DNA of 64,000 nt, taken from the NCBI GenBank assembly GCA_958296035.1, contig OY282431.1:3084037-3148036 (forward strand), given 5' to 3'. This stretch comes from Paracoccaceae bacterium. GTDB lineage: Bacteria; Pseudomonadota; Alphaproteobacteria; Rhodobacterales; Rhodobacteraceae. Made by a program: the position numbers and the translations under genes. The notes beneath the pieces are model-generated. The model was not told where the DNA came from. It made no database searches and saw only the letters and a program-made list of their open reading frames with translations. Below are positions 9,124 to 18,874 of this stretch, one piece after another (position 1 is the first letter of the stretch; each line of letters opens with the position of its first letter).

Positions 9124-9660
9124 TCAATGTATCACACTTGACTCGTGTATCCCTTGCGTCTCCCATTCCCTGATGGTGAGGTAGCCAAACACCGCGTTTG
9201 ACAGTATCTGCAACCCTTCCCACAGCTGCTGCGTCCCCGGGAGTGGCTGCCGCTTCAAGGGATGAAACCCCGCCTGTCCCGCCGTCAGCACCACATACCG
9301 CTCCATGGTCATCTCGGGCGGTCCCGTGACTTGCAAAAGCTACGCTTCCAGGACAGCGCCCGCAGCATCGGCGGGCTTCTCCCGCGCCAGCAGGGCAAGG
9401 CCCCAGACCCGAAAAGCGGTGATGGCATCGAAGGCCAGACACTTCCTCAGAACATCGGCGCGGTCCAGCTTACGGTCCTCCATGCGCGTGCCGGTCTTCA
9501 GGGCATGGAAAAAACGCTCTATCCGCCAGCGCAACTCGTAATACCGCACCACCTCCTCGGCACCCGCTGCATCAGCTGATCCCCCGGTGGTCAACAACAG
9601 CCAGCCGAGCACCTTCTGCAGACGCCGCGCCGCCACCGAGGCCTGACTATTAGCATCAAT
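9124..9660 (-). pseudogene. IS4-family (DUF4338-type) transposase C-terminal remnant
   Basis: The minus strand reads GWLLLTTGG...VVRYYELRWRIERFFHALKTGTRMEDRKL and AFDAITAFRVWGLALLAREKPADA, followed after a frameshift near 9338 by TMERYVVLTAGQAGFHPLKRQPLPGTQQLWEGLQIL. The copy at 43.6-44.1 kb has the same blocks. WRIERFF includes the catalytic-glutamate YREK-like region of Tn5-type enzymes. Only the 3' third survives, abutting the IS66 relic. Confidence 0.7.
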
Positions 9661-10110
9661 ATTGATCCAGGACCCGCCCTAAACCACCACTGCAACGTTT
9701 CGAAACGTAGCATGCCAGAAATTTCTGGTTGCTGCATTGCTGTTTAGCCTGGCATCTGAAACAAGGTCAGCTAAGGAACCTATCCTTGATTACTTGGATG
9801 TTGTTGCCGAGTATGGGGGAATGCACCACTCAATACCACCTAGGAAAGGACAATTGAATCAAGATAGATTGAATTTAGGTGTTGATCTTCTGCCGACTGC
9901 CATGCGCCACGGTGTTAATCAAGCCGGTAGAATGTAAAGTTAGCCCTGTCAGGGGCCACAAAACAAACTTGCAAAATATTTATGATTTATACCCCAAGGT
10001 CTATATTGACACATATCCACAAAGCGTGATCAGCGCTGCATTTCAGCAAGGCGGGGTGGTTAACAACCGCAGTGCAATTCAAAAGGGGAACTCCGCAGGG
10101 ACAGGAAATC
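9661..10110. other. Stretch without a recognisable gene
   Basis: AT-rich. An open frame at 9737-9937 (66 codons) and its neighbours show no family resemblance and no good ribosome binding site. It may be the remains of a gene disrupted by the IS relics on its left. Confidence 0.35.
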
Positions 10111-10323
10111 ATGAACAACAAGAGACATTCTCAAGGACGCACACTGGTGTTGGCCGCATTGAAAGGCATCTCATCAATTCAAAACTTGTACCAAGCTAGA
10201 ATTTCGGCGGTCAAGTACACAAAATCTTACGGTCAAGACATGAATGCTATTGGGCGTGACATGTGGCGTGCGGTAGAATATTGCCAAAACGACAAGGCGA
10301 AAGAGAAACAAGACTCAGCGTAA
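10111..10323 (+). CDS. Small hypothetical protein
   Basis: 70 codons from the ATG at 10111, preceded by GGACAGGAA at a suitable distance. The product is hydrophilic and basic, with a helical central part (LVLAALKGISSIQNLYQARISAV) and no cysteine motif. I recognise no family. It stands alone between IS relics, so it could be a real small gene or a chance frame. Confidence 0.3.
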   Translation: MNNKRHSQGRTLVLAALKGISSIQNLYQARISAVKYTKSYGQDMNAIGRDMWRAVEYCQNDKAKEKQDSA

Positions 10324-10590
10324 AGGGCCAGCTTTAGCTGAGACAACTGGCAGTAAGATTGATAGCCAGAACGCCCGATTACCAATTCAGTTACTTAATG
10401 GGATGCCGGATGAAACGAGGACCGCATAAATCCAAGTCAGCAATTTCCGCTAACATTTGTTCATGATCAAGGATGAGGCCTCATCACGTTTTGCAATATC
10501 CTGCAAGTCACGCTTATGTTTAGCCAAATACATGTGAACAACTATTAAGTGGCAGATCAGTGCAGCCGCCAAAACACCCGCACTGCCGTC
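10324..10590. other. Short intergenic stretch before a transposase relic
   Basis: No gene, RNA or repeat seen; AT-rich up to the start of the GC-rich transposase DNA near 10560. Confidence 0.35.
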
Positions 10591-10659
10591 ACCTCAACCC
10601 AGCCCCAGAGCTCGTTCGTAATCTCCGATCACCTCAGACAAGCAGGTTTCCAGGCAGCA

Positions 10660-11884
10660 ATAAGTCATAATGCCTGCAACACACCCTGGCCTCGCCTCCG
10701 CAAGCATCTCCTGATGCCCGGTCTTTTGCGCATCACGCGCACCGTCTTCCAATACATCAAGGACCCACGGGCCAGCCGAGGCCTGCCGCCCCTCGACTGC
10801 CTGATGTCGGGTCAGGCGGTGTTTCTTCTCAAGTGTCCATCCTTGTTGACATTCGACAACGCGGCCCGCCTTGCGCCCGAGCCGGCGCTTATGGACAATC
10901 TCCTTCGCCACTTCGAGCTCCAGCGCGTCCCGTCTGACAATGCCCTGCGGGAACGCCTACACGCAACTGTTTGCGGCCTTGCAACGGGGCAAGGTCCTGG
11001 AGTGCTTCACGGTGCTGGACGGCCACTCTGTGCTGTCAATCGACGGCACCGGCTACTTCTCGTCGAAGAAGGTGCACTGTGAGCGGTGCTGCCAGACGCA
11101 GCACCGCGACGGCTCTGTGACCTATCGTCACCAGATGCTGGGAGCGGTGCTTGTGCACCCCGTCCAGCGGGCGGTGTTTGCACTGGCGCCGGAGATGATC
11201 CGGCGACAGGACGGGGCGAGCAAGAACGACTGCGAGCGCAACGCTGCCAAGCGCCTGGTGGCCGACTTCCGCCGCCAGCACCCGCATCTGCGCACAATTG
11301 TGGTCCAGGATGGCCTATTTTCGACCGCTCCGCACATCGCCTTGCTCAAGGAACTGGATTTGCGCTTCATTATCACCGCCAAGCCCGGCGACCACAACGT
11401 GCTGTTTGCCCATGTCGAGGGCAGCGATGCGGTCGAGCATCGGCAGGTGGTCGATACCGATGCCAGACGCTTCCACGACTTCCGGTGGTGCAACGATGTG
11501 CCCCTCAATGCCAGCCATGGCGAGTGCAGGGTCAACTTCCTTGCGTGCCGGCAGACCGACACCAGGCGTGGCAAGGTGACCGTTTTCACCTGGGTCACCG
11601 ACATTGATATCACCGCCGACAACGTCACCGAGTTGATGAATGTCGGCCGCTCGCGATGGAGGATAGAGAACGAGCTCTTCACGACGCTGCAACGCCATGG
11701 CTATCAGTTCGAGCATAACTTCGGTCACGGCCGCCAGCACCTGTCGGCCCTGTTTGCAACCCTGGCCATGCTGGCCTTCCTGATCGACCAGATCCAGGCC
11801 CGGTGCTGCGCCCTGTTCAGGGCCATGCACCGGCGCTATGCCTCCAACCGGGCGCTGTGGAACAGGCTCGGGAATTCAGGCTAG
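10660..11884 (+). pseudogene. DDE transposase (unclassified IS4-like clan), one frameshift
   Basis: The N-terminal part is read in one frame up to about 10950 (LKCPSLLTFDNAARL...QRVPSDNALRERLH). The rest continues in a second frame with TQLFAALQRGKVLE, SIDGTGYFSSKKVHCERCC, NDCERNAAKRLVADFRRQHPHL, IVVQDGLFS, FIITAKPGDHNVLF, DVPLNASHGECRVNFL and RSRWRIENELFTTLQRHGY. The catalytic triad candidates are the D of IDGTGYF, the D of VVQDGLF and the E of WRIENELF. Only the shift at about 10950-10960 breaks the gene, so the decay is fairly recent. No terminal repeats were found. Confidence 0.7.
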
Positions 11885-11906
11885 CGGCTCCTGGTGACCA
11901 AACGCT

Positions 11907-13398
11907 TCAAGGTATCGTTTCGCTGAACTGCAAATTGATCAGGTCAAGCATGGCAACGACATCTGGATGAATTTCTTCTGATTTCATCACGCCGGCTATT
12001 CGGTAATAATCTGCATCGCCAAGTTTCATCCCAGCGGCCGCAAGGATATCCGCAATAATTGTCTTTCCCTTTAAATTGTCGAAACCGGTTTTGCTGAACG
12101 GTTCTTCGAACAAGATCGGGGGCAGTTGACCAATCATAAATTTTTCAGCCCTATTGACTGTCTGCTCGTCCCCCAATTGCGACACAAGGCGCAGTATGGC
12201 CTTGGGGTGAATCAAGTAATTCTCGATTTCGTAGCGATTCCAAAGAACCACCTTCATGCCGCCGGGTAAATTATTCCCTTCCTTGATCGTTAGCTTTCCG
12301 GTCACTAACTCCGCGGCACTAGTTTCTTCCTTTCCGTTTCGATCCCTGATCTCAAGCCCTTTCAAGGTTGGTACCTGCGCCCTAAGAGTACGAAATCGAT
12401 CCCTTGCGAAATGCTTTCCAAGCTCCTCCGCTGTTGCAACACAGAAACTCCCGTCCAAGTATTGTTTTGCCGGGTGATCAAGAACTTTTGCCTATGTCCG
12501 CAGATTATCGCAGTCTGTCCATCCTTCCACATACAATACCCGTTTTAGTTCCATTGCATGAACTAACTGCTCAGCAGGAATTTGCAACAGATCCTTGGCT
12601 GCCTTCCGATCTATCGGGTCTAGTCCGCTTTCCGTAACTGTGAATAGTTTATTGCCGCTTTCGCGAGCAGCCTGTTCGATAAGCTTGCTGGAATGTGTTG
12701 CAATTACCATTGGACAGCCGTTGCATTGGCCATACTCTTTCAGCAGTCGGTACATCATCTCTTTGAGGAATGCATGCAAGTGAGCATCCGGCTCGTCGAC
12801 CAGAAATATGCCTGCATCAGAGTGGAGAAGTGCCGAATGGACCAATACCGTCTGCAGGAATCCAGACGCGGCACCAGCTACATCGTGCCACAGTTCGTCC
12901 TGCGCCAGCCTGTACCGTAAAGTTATCGGGTCTTCGCCTGACGGCTTTGCGAGTTCATACCCGAAGAATGAATTTATTGTATCTTGCAGTGCCTGCCATG
13001 CGTCGGTATCGCAACTCACCGCTTGCACCAGATTCCTGACAACAGACCCCCCCTTGCCATGCGCCAGTCTCTTTGCGATTACTCCCTTGATATACCCTGG
13101 CTCTTGAACATCCAAACCCGATAGAGATGAAATATACAGTGCCTCCAGTGGGTTCTCTATATAGGCCTCAAGGCTGCCTACGGATACTTCTGCCATTGGA
13201 CCGACCGTCGCAACGGAGGGGGAAACATTCAGCACAATTCTCACGCCAGAATTTCCCCAATTCTGACCACACAGCTATTGCCTGCAGAAGCGTAGACTTG
13301 CCGGAATTGTTCGGTCCACATATTACCGCGCGCTCCTGGATTTCAAACTTGATGTCTTGGAATCGCTTGAAGTGACTTATGGCGACTTTAAGGTTCAC
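11907..13398 (-). pseudogene. OLD-like AAA ATPase with TOPRIM-type C-terminus, broken
   Basis: The minus strand starts at 13398 with an ABC-type P-loop, CGPNNSGKST, preceded by ISHFKRFQDIKFEI. After a frameshift near 13245 it continues with YISSLSGLDV, the signature region, IFLVDEPDAHLHAFLKEMMY (Walker B and D-loop) and MVIATHSSKLIEQA (H-loop). The TOPRIM-type block VLYVEGWTD begins at about 12540. An in-frame amber codon at 12492-12494 interrupts it, but the same frame goes on with protein-like sequence to 11907 (AKVLDHPAKQYLDGSF...). Relatives carry about 100 more residues between the P-loop and the LSGL block, so an internal deletion is likely. The start overlaps the 3' end of the DUF6527 gene by 11 nt, suggesting it was the fifth gene of the ubiquitin-like operon. 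Confidence 0.75.
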
Positions 13399-13753
13399 AC
13401 CTGTTTTCCCTAGGTACCAGAATGACCGGAGTCTCGCTCCAGCGAATTCTGCCCCGCATTAGCCAGTAATGGCATTTGCACCTGAGCCCCGTAACATGCA
13501 CGGAAGGGTAAAGCGAGAGTTCACCTCTGGAGTGTTCGGTCAATTTCCAGTACCCCTTGATATCGGGTGACACATCAAGATGAACAAGCTGTTTGCAGGC
13601 GCGTCTGGGGCATACCAGGACTGCTTGGAACGGGTATTTCCTTCCCCCTACAACATATACTGTGTCTTTGGATGTGCAGTCCGGCAGGTCTTCCACCCAT
13701 TCCGTGCGGTATGGATGTAGTTTGGCCCAACAATTGAACAACCACTTAATCAT
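13388..13753 (-). CDS. DUF6527-type protein of a ubiquitin-like operon
   Basis: 121 residues with cysteines spaced for metal binding or disulfides (DCTS, CPRRACKQLVHL, GLRCKCHYWLMRG). The block VLVCPRRACKQLVHLDV followed by GYWKLTEHSRGELSLYPSV and CKCHYWLMRGRIRW is typical of DUF6527 proteins that accompany bacterial E1/E2/ubiquitin-like genes. The start overlaps the JAB-E1 gene by 8 nt. The function within the pathway is not certain from sequence; a processing or substrate-binding role is inferred from the constant gene company. Confidence 0.75.
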   Translation of the reverse strand: MIKWLFNCWAKLHPYRTEWVEDLPDCTSKDTVYVVGGRKYPFQAVLVCPRRACKQLVHLDVSPDIKGYWKLTEHSRGELSLYPSVHVTGLRCKCHYWLMRGRIRWSETPVILVPRENRCEP

Positions 13754-15137
13754 GACGGGTATTGTTTCTTACAAGGATGCTTTTGTCACCAGTACCCCTG
13801 AATCTACGAAATAACTTGTTTGGCACGCCAATGTCCGGTTCGCATTCGTAATGTCCATGGACGAGTCGAAACCTCTGTGTGGCAAATCGTCGATCCTCGT
13901 CAAGCCGATACGAATGTATCCTCGCAACGAAATCATTGAAGGCCATACAAGCTGCTTGCATATTGACCGACATAACGGCCGGTTGCTCTTCACCTACTGC
14001 CTCAAGATACCCCGCGATGCGTCTCCGTTCGTAGTTTTCTGGATCTGTCCTCTGCACATCCTCTGCGGTTACCTGGTCCATGCTGTATGCTCCGCGCGAC
14101 AGTAAATCGCATCCACCAGGATGGACATAGTGTGCAACTGCATCAGCTGCGTCCATGCTTCCGCTTCCATCGGCCTCAATATTTACGCCTACGTCAAAAT
14201 ATGGGATAAGATATGCGCTGGCGATACACTCCAGATGGTACCGTCCACGCGCCGAGTCCACACATCCAAAGATCACGTCACAATCAATGAGTGCCGATAC
14301 AACTCTCTTGGAATCGGTTTGGGCTTGGTGTTTTTCCACTCCTGTCTCCAAACCGGCACGTTGAATCGCATCCGCAATAGCGTTGACTTTTGCTCGTTTC
14401 TTGTCGGCATCCGCCTTCGTGCCATTCACAATTCGATTCAGATTCTTGGCTTCAATTACATCGTCGTCGACAATTACAAGCTCTCCGACGCAGTTGCGCA
14501 CCAGCAGTTCGATCACAATGCTTCCGGTTCCGGAACATCCAACTACTCCAACTCTCATTCCCCTCAGTCGCTGCAATGTCCCTTGTCCCAAGGTCTGGGC
14601 TAGCTTACCACCATACGCTGTCGGAACTGTGTGAACTTGATCTTTCCAAACAAGAATCTCTTCACCAACAACGTTGACAGACTGAATTTTCAAGAATTCT
14701 CCATTTTCAAGAACCGCTCTGGCGACAATCGTGCCGTCTGGAATCATGATTGCCGCGCCATTGATCCGGGTGTCATTGAACCACGCATTCACGGATTCGA
14801 ACAATTCTCGATCATTCCTGTCATCAATTTTCGAAAACTGTCCTTTGCCTCCTGGATGCGAATGAACTGTGATTATGGACTGGCCCAACCGATCAATCTC
14901 GCTAATTCGTGCCGGCGGCAAGTGTTTTTCAAACGGCCACACAAGACCATCAGCACTTCTTGCGGACATTTCGTGTGGCAGGAAAATGAACTCTGCCACC
15001 ACCAGTCTGTGGTGATACTTTCCCGAGCCATTATTGCACAACAAGATGCCTGCTGCCTCCAGGCCGTCGCCGGGAAAGAGGTGTCCCGACACCTCTTGGT
15101 GGGTCTGTGCCATCATGGCTAATGATATGGACCTCAT
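13746..15137 (-). CDS. JAB peptidase-ThiF/E1 fusion protein
   Basis: 463 residues with two domains. The N-terminal JAB/MPN+ metalloprotease carries E27 (EAAGILL), H92-S-H94-P and S102-x-x-D105, the complete JAMM motif that holds zinc and cleaves after ubiquitin-like C-termini. From about residue 190 a ThiF/E1 adenylation domain follows: GVVGCSGTGS at 197-206 (nucleotide-binding loop), VIVDDDVIEAKNLNRI, and a candidate thioester cysteine C343 in HPGGCDLLSRG. The start codon overlaps the E2 stop as ATGA. One polypeptide would thus both process and activate the poly-ubiquitin-like protein encoded two genes upstream. Confidence 0.88.
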   Translation of the reverse strand: MRSISLAMMAQTHQEVSGHLFPGDGLEAAGILLCNNGSGKYHHRLVVAEFIFLPHEMSARSADGLVWPFEKHLPPARISEIDRLGQSIITVHSHPGGKGQFSKIDDRNDRELFESVNAWFNDTRINGAAIMIPDGTIVARAVLENGEFLKIQSVNVVGEEILVWKDQVHTVPTAYGGKLAQTLGQGTLQRLRGMRVGVVGCSGTGSIVIELLVRNCVGELVIVDDDVIEAKNLNRIVNGTKADADKKRAKVNAIADAIQRAGLETGVEKHQAQTDSKRVVSALIDCDVIFGCVDSARGRYHLECIASAYLIPYFDVGVNIEADGSGSMDAADAVAHYVHPGGCDLLSRGAYSMDQVTAEDVQRTDPENYERRRIAGYLEAVGEEQPAVMSVNMQAACMAFNDFVARIHSYRLDEDRRFATQRFRLVHGHYECEPDIGVPNKLFRRFRGTGDKSILVRNNTRHD

Positions 15138-15523
15138 GCGCGGCCGGCCACTTCAATTTCGCACCGGACATATTCCACGTGTCGAGACAAGCTGTCGTCG
15201 CCCGGAGACCACTGATAGTGCCTGGACCATCGCTGCCACTCTCTGCCGAAGTGGTGTTCAGTCACCACACAACCGATATCCTGACCATCTGCTTTTGTCA
15301 GCGGCGGATAAAGATAGAACATGTCCAGTGGTGATGCGGGATAGCCCGGTGGTATCAGGATCAATAGATCAGCAGACTGTTGGTGGAATCCAGGCGGTAT
15401 ACGGAAGTCAGTTATCAACAAGCCGTATTTTCCGTTCCCTTCACAATGTCCATGCCATCGGCACTGATGATTTGCGTCAAGATATTCGAGATCTTCGGGA
15501 AGCAGATCAAGGAAATCGTTCAT
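15134..15523 (-). CDS. Prok-E2_E-type E2 conjugating enzyme
   Basis: 129 residues from the ATG at 15523, which overlaps the end of the poly-ubiquitin-like gene by 17 nt; a longer frame to 15622 exists but lies within that gene. The middle shows the UBC-fold pattern LLILIPPGYPASPLDMFYLYPPL. The C-terminal block WQRWSRHYQWSPGDDSL is characteristic of the Prok-E2_E family. C85 (DIGCVV) is the best candidate for the catalytic cysteine. It would accept the activated protein from the E1 domain encoded just downstream. Confidence 0.82.
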   Translation of the reverse strand: MNDFLDLLPEDLEYLDANHQCRWHGHCEGNGKYGLLITDFRIPPGFHQQSADLLILIPPGYPASPLDMFYLYPPLTKADGQDIGCVVTEHHFGREWQRWSRHYQWSPGDDSLSRHVEYVRCEIEVAGRA

Positions 15524-16259
15524 GACCTTGCTGGGCCTGCCGGCGAACGGTCTCAAATCTTTCCACTCCGGGTCTAGTGAGGTCAACCAGGTCTCCAGCC
15601 TCAATTCGCTCTCTTTTCCCACCCCCGAACTTCTGGTTCAACGCCCACTCATCGGTACTCTTGCCAACCAGGGCCAAAATGGCCTCGCCCACGATCTGAC
15701 CCTTGTCAACAACAAACTTTTGTCGATCTATTCTAATTCGGTACGTCTGCCCTTTCGGTGGATGGCGGTCATGTCGACCGCATTGTTCAATGTCGATTGG
15801 ATCACCCGCACCAGAGCCTTCGGCTGCCGGGACAACAATGAATGAGTTTCCCTCAAGAACAACAATGGTCACATCGTCTGCAATCTCGATATCAGGTCCA
15901 CAGTCGAATTCAGCAAATAGGCGGCCGTTCGGGAATGCCTCGTCATATCTTTTCAGTTCAAGGCCTGTAAATTTGGCTTTCGAAAGTTCAATGCCATCGC
16001 TGCCATTGAATCGCACTCGCAACGGAACTCGCACTAACGGATTGTCATCAATCGGGGAGTCACCGATTACAAATTCTTCGCCTCCCTGAACGATAAGCAG
16101 GTCTGCATTGTCGAGAGGGATATCAATGTCATCCGGCCTGCTGACATATAGACGGCCAACTGGATTCCCTGCCAGTTCACAGATTTCTTCGGCCGTGACC
16201 AGGCCACAATCAACCCTATGGTTGTTGCCGGCAATCGTTATGGAGCTTCGCTTGTTCAT
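15507..16259 (-). CDS. Poly-ubiquitin-like (multi-ubiquitin domain) protein
   Basis: 250 residues that divide into three ubiquitin-like repeats, at about 5-75, 78-155 and 165-240. Each ends in a similar pattern: LLIVQGGEEFVI, VTIVVLEGNSFIVV and ERIEAGDLVDLTRPGVERF. It is the first gene of the minus-strand operon and the presumed conjugated modifier. The chain ends RRQAQQG-HERFP: one glycine followed by five residues encoded within the E2 overlap. If glycine is the conjugation site, the JAB domain would have to remove those five residues first. That step is inferred. Confidence 0.85.
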   Translation of the reverse strand: MNKRSSITIAGNNHRVDCGLVTAEEICELAGNPVGRLYVSRPDDIDIPLDNADLLIVQGGEEFVIGDSPIDDNPLVRVPLRVRFNGSDGIELSKAKFTGLELKRYDEAFPNGRLFAEFDCGPDIEIADDVTIVVLEGNSFIVVPAAEGSGAGDPIDIEQCGRHDRHPPKGQTYRIRIDRQKFVVDKGQIVGEAILALVGKSTDEWALNQKFGGGKRERIEAGDLVDLTRPGVERFETVRRQAQQGHERFP

Positions 16260-16439
16260 TTCCGATAACCTGAAATGCCTCTCGTAATTGACGCGATATC
16301 GTCTTTAAAGTTTCTGAACCAGAGACATGGGATTTCAATCTTCTGCTTTCAACCACTCGACAGGGCAGGACAGGAACAGCGCGTGACTCCCGTATAGCGA
16401 CACTCTGATCCAGGGCCCGAAGGTCAATATCGTCTGTCT

Positions 16440-16570
16440 TCCCTCTCTACTCCACCGCTGGTCGGCTCGGCGCAAGACTGGCCGGGAGCTGCCGGGTTGC
16501 CTGCAGCTACACTGCGGGTTACTGCCTGTGATCGCTTGATTGGCCAGGACAATCCCGACAAGACGAGCTA
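16440..16570 (+). pseudogene. Short fragment of a DUF4338-type IS4 transposase
   Basis: The plus strand reads LVGSAQDWPGAAGLPAATLRV and CDRLIGQDN, which aligns with LVGSAHGWLGAAGFSAAALRV...DRWIGWDD of the copy at 6118-6210. About 40 codons survive. The piece separates the ubiquitin-like operon from the Fic gene. Confidence 0.6.
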
Positions 16571-16778
16571 GAAAAGTAGTGCATGCGGTAGCCGATCCAG
16601 GAAAGTACACAGGGTACAATTCCCTGGTTCCATCGAGGACATTCGATAACCAGAGACCCTTCCTTCTCCGCAATCAGACAGGAGAGAGGCAATCACCAAG
16701 CAGTATAACGAAATTAGTAGAACAGCCTACGTCTACGATAATTCCAGGCTGTCCGACCTGGAGAAGCTTGCCAGGCGC

Positions 16779-18104
16779 GTGCGCGAAATGCGAATTCAAG
16801 GTAGTCTTTCACCGGAAGTTCTTTACCGGATCCGGAAGCACTTCCGCATCAAGAACATCTATCATTCCAACGCCATTGAGGGGAACGTGCTTGCGGTCGG
16901 CGAGACCCGCCAAGTTGTTGAGCATGGATTGTCGGTCGCTGGCAAGCCCCAAAAGGATCAGGTAGAGGCGCGCAATCTCTCGCGTGCCCTGGACTATCTT
17001 GAGGATCTGGCGGGCAATCACAGAGCGCCGATCACAGAGATTGATGTCCGCCATATCCACACCCTTGTTCTTGAAGGACTCAGCGACGGGGCGGGAGTCT
17101 ACCGGTCCGTCCCGGTCACCATAACCGGCTCGGAGCACACGCCATCGGGGCCAGAGTCCGTTCCCGGCCAGATGGAAGAATTCGGTCAATGGCTTTCCCA
17201 CGAGAGTGTTCAGGTCGCCGACCATTTCGCCGAAGTCTCGGACCTCCTTGCGTCCGCAGTAACTCACACCTGGTTTGTCACAGTGCATCCGTTCATTGAC
17301 GGAAACGGTCGAGTTGCTCGGCTACTCTTGAACCTCATGCTCATGCGCTCCGGTTTTCCCATTGCGATAATCACCAAGGACGATCGCATCCGGTATTACG
17401 ATGCGCTGGAGGCTTCCCACGCGAGTGGAATATCCCGGACATGCGATTTAACCCCGTTCATTGAGCTTGTTGCGGAGTCTATCGAAGAGAGCCTGGAGGA
17501 ATACGAGGCCGCAGCAAAGGAACAGCGTGATCAGACCGAATGGGCTACTTCCCTTGCCGAGAGATTTGCCCAAACCGAGCGCATAAGCGTGGAGAACGAA
17601 TACGTTGTATGGAAGAACGCCATGGGGCTGCTGAAGAGTTATTTCCAGCAACCGGTCCAAATATTCAAACAGTTCTTGAGCAATCAGGTCGGCCCCGACA
17701 CAAAATTGGACCTCAAAGACTTCGGAACTCTGGAGTTTGAAAAGTATTCATCGTTGCGCAGTGGTGATTCTGCCAAACGCGTCTGGTTTTTGCGCGTTGA
17801 CTTCCAGCGAGGCGACATCTCGGCCCGCTACCTCTTCTCATTCGGGCATGCCAGCTACGCAATGCAAGGCCGATGTGATGTCACGCTCCAGGTCGCTCGC
17901 GAGGAGCCGCCTGACTCCTTTCATTACGAAAGCATTGAGCACATTCGACCTACAGACACCCCGCAACTCGCCGAGATCGGTTATGAGGTGTCCAAGGAGC
18001 GCTTCGTGGTCAGAATGCGATCCGGCCGGCCGCGCAAAATGGGTGTCAAGGCATTCACAAATCAGTTTTTCGAGGACGTCATATCAATACACTTTGATGT
18101 GTGA
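16779..18104 (+). CDS. Fic-domain AMPylase-like protein with N-terminal inhibitory motif
   Basis: 441 residues from the GTG at 16779. The Fic core HPFIDGNGRVARLL begins at H170 and holds the catalytic histidine and anion-binding residues that transfer AMP to a hydroxyl side chain. An (S/T)xxxE(G/N) inhibitory motif, SNAIEGN, lies at residues 30-36, the position of class II Fic proteins, where the glutamate blocks ATP. The 240-residue C-terminal part is not a known domain to me. The same frame reads as protein upstream of the GTG (KQYNEISRTAYVYDNSRLSD, from about 16698), and the only start-like codon there is an ATC at 16692 after GGAGAGAGG. The native start may have been lost or be non-standard. 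There is no antitoxin partner next to it. Confidence 0.82.
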   Translation: MREMRIQGSLSPEVLYRIRKHFRIKNIYHSNAIEGNVLAVGETRQVVEHGLSVAGKPQKDQVEARNLSRALDYLEDLAGNHRAPITEIDVRHIHTLVLEGLSDGAGVYRSVPVTITGSEHTPSGPESVPGQMEEFGQWLSHESVQVADHFAEVSDLLASAVTHTWFVTVHPFIDGNGRVARLLLNLMLMRSGFPIAIITKDDRIRYYDALEASHASGISRTCDLTPFIELVAESIEESLEEYEAAAKEQRDQTEWATSLAERFAQTERISVENEYVVWKNAMGLLKSYFQQPVQIFKQFLSNQVGPDTKLDLKDFGTLEFEKYSSLRSGDSAKRVWFLRVDFQRGDISARYLFSFGHASYAMQGRCDVTLQVAREEPPDSFHYESIEHIRPTDTPQLAEIGYEVSKERFVVRMRSGRPRKMGVKAFTNQFFEDVISIHFDV

Positions 18105-18612
18105 TGGTGCCGAATGTCGCGAGTTCTTGTTTCCGGGTGTTTGGCATGCGGCACGCAGCGGGAGGGAATTCCAGCCGTGTCCAATGGCCTTTCAGGCTCA
18201 CTCTCCAGCCAGATATCAGCCGCAATACTCTCGGCGAGCCGTTCCTCGGTCCCGTGGATCTCGTCCTGTCGCAGACGAGCCTAACATATTGCAGTCTTGA
18301 TATCCCTGTGGTGGAACAGATTGTCGGTCAGCTTTCTCCTCTGGCCGGATAGCCAAGGATCACATAGATACTACGCGAGGCTTTCTTATCCATCGTCGGT
18401 TACAGTGACCTGTTCGTCCAGCCTTTTAAAGAAGTCTCCGTCTTCCAGACGTACAAGCGCCTCGACACAAGACACCATACCGGCCTCAACGCGATAATCG
18501 TAACCCCGATTCCGGATAAGGGTGGTCGATTTTGGGTAGGAGGGATTCCCTTTCCCCATAATGCCTGTTTCCATGGGTTGTGATCTACAACAATCCAGAG
18601 GATCCCTCCCGT
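18105..18612. other. Stretch without a clear gene
   Basis: The minus strand at 18386-18520 gives a short protein-like run (GYDYRVEAGMVSCVEALVRL, DGDFFKRLDEQVTV) that could be the tail of a lost gene. Nothing else is recognisable, and no terminator hairpin was found after the Fic gene. Confidence 0.35.
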
Positions 18613-18870
18613 GAACACTTCGACCATAGCGCTCTTCTGCTGTCTCTGCGCTTGTGGCTGCCTCTGCGAGGCATGGGAAAAACATCACCTCGTCCCCACC
18701 ACACGAAAACGCATCCGCAAGACCAGGCGTACACGGGACGAAATGATGGTCATCATGACCCTGTTCCACCTGTCACCCTGCCGCAACTTCAAACGCTTCC
18801 GGTTTCATGCCATAGAGCGCCAGTACAGGGACGGCTTCGGCGACCTGCCCGCCTATGGGCGCTTTGACGC
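18613..18870 (+). pseudogene. IS982-family transposase N-terminal fragment
   Basis: The frame carries TRDEMMVIMTLFHLSPCRNFKRF and RQYRDGFGDLPAYGRF, the N-terminal block of IS982 transposases (LSxSEIMTIxILFHxSxYRxFK...LPSYxRF). The frame ends at the abutting, oppositely oriented serine recombinase relic, so the DDE part is absent. Confidence 0.65.
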
Positions 18871-18874
18871 TTCG

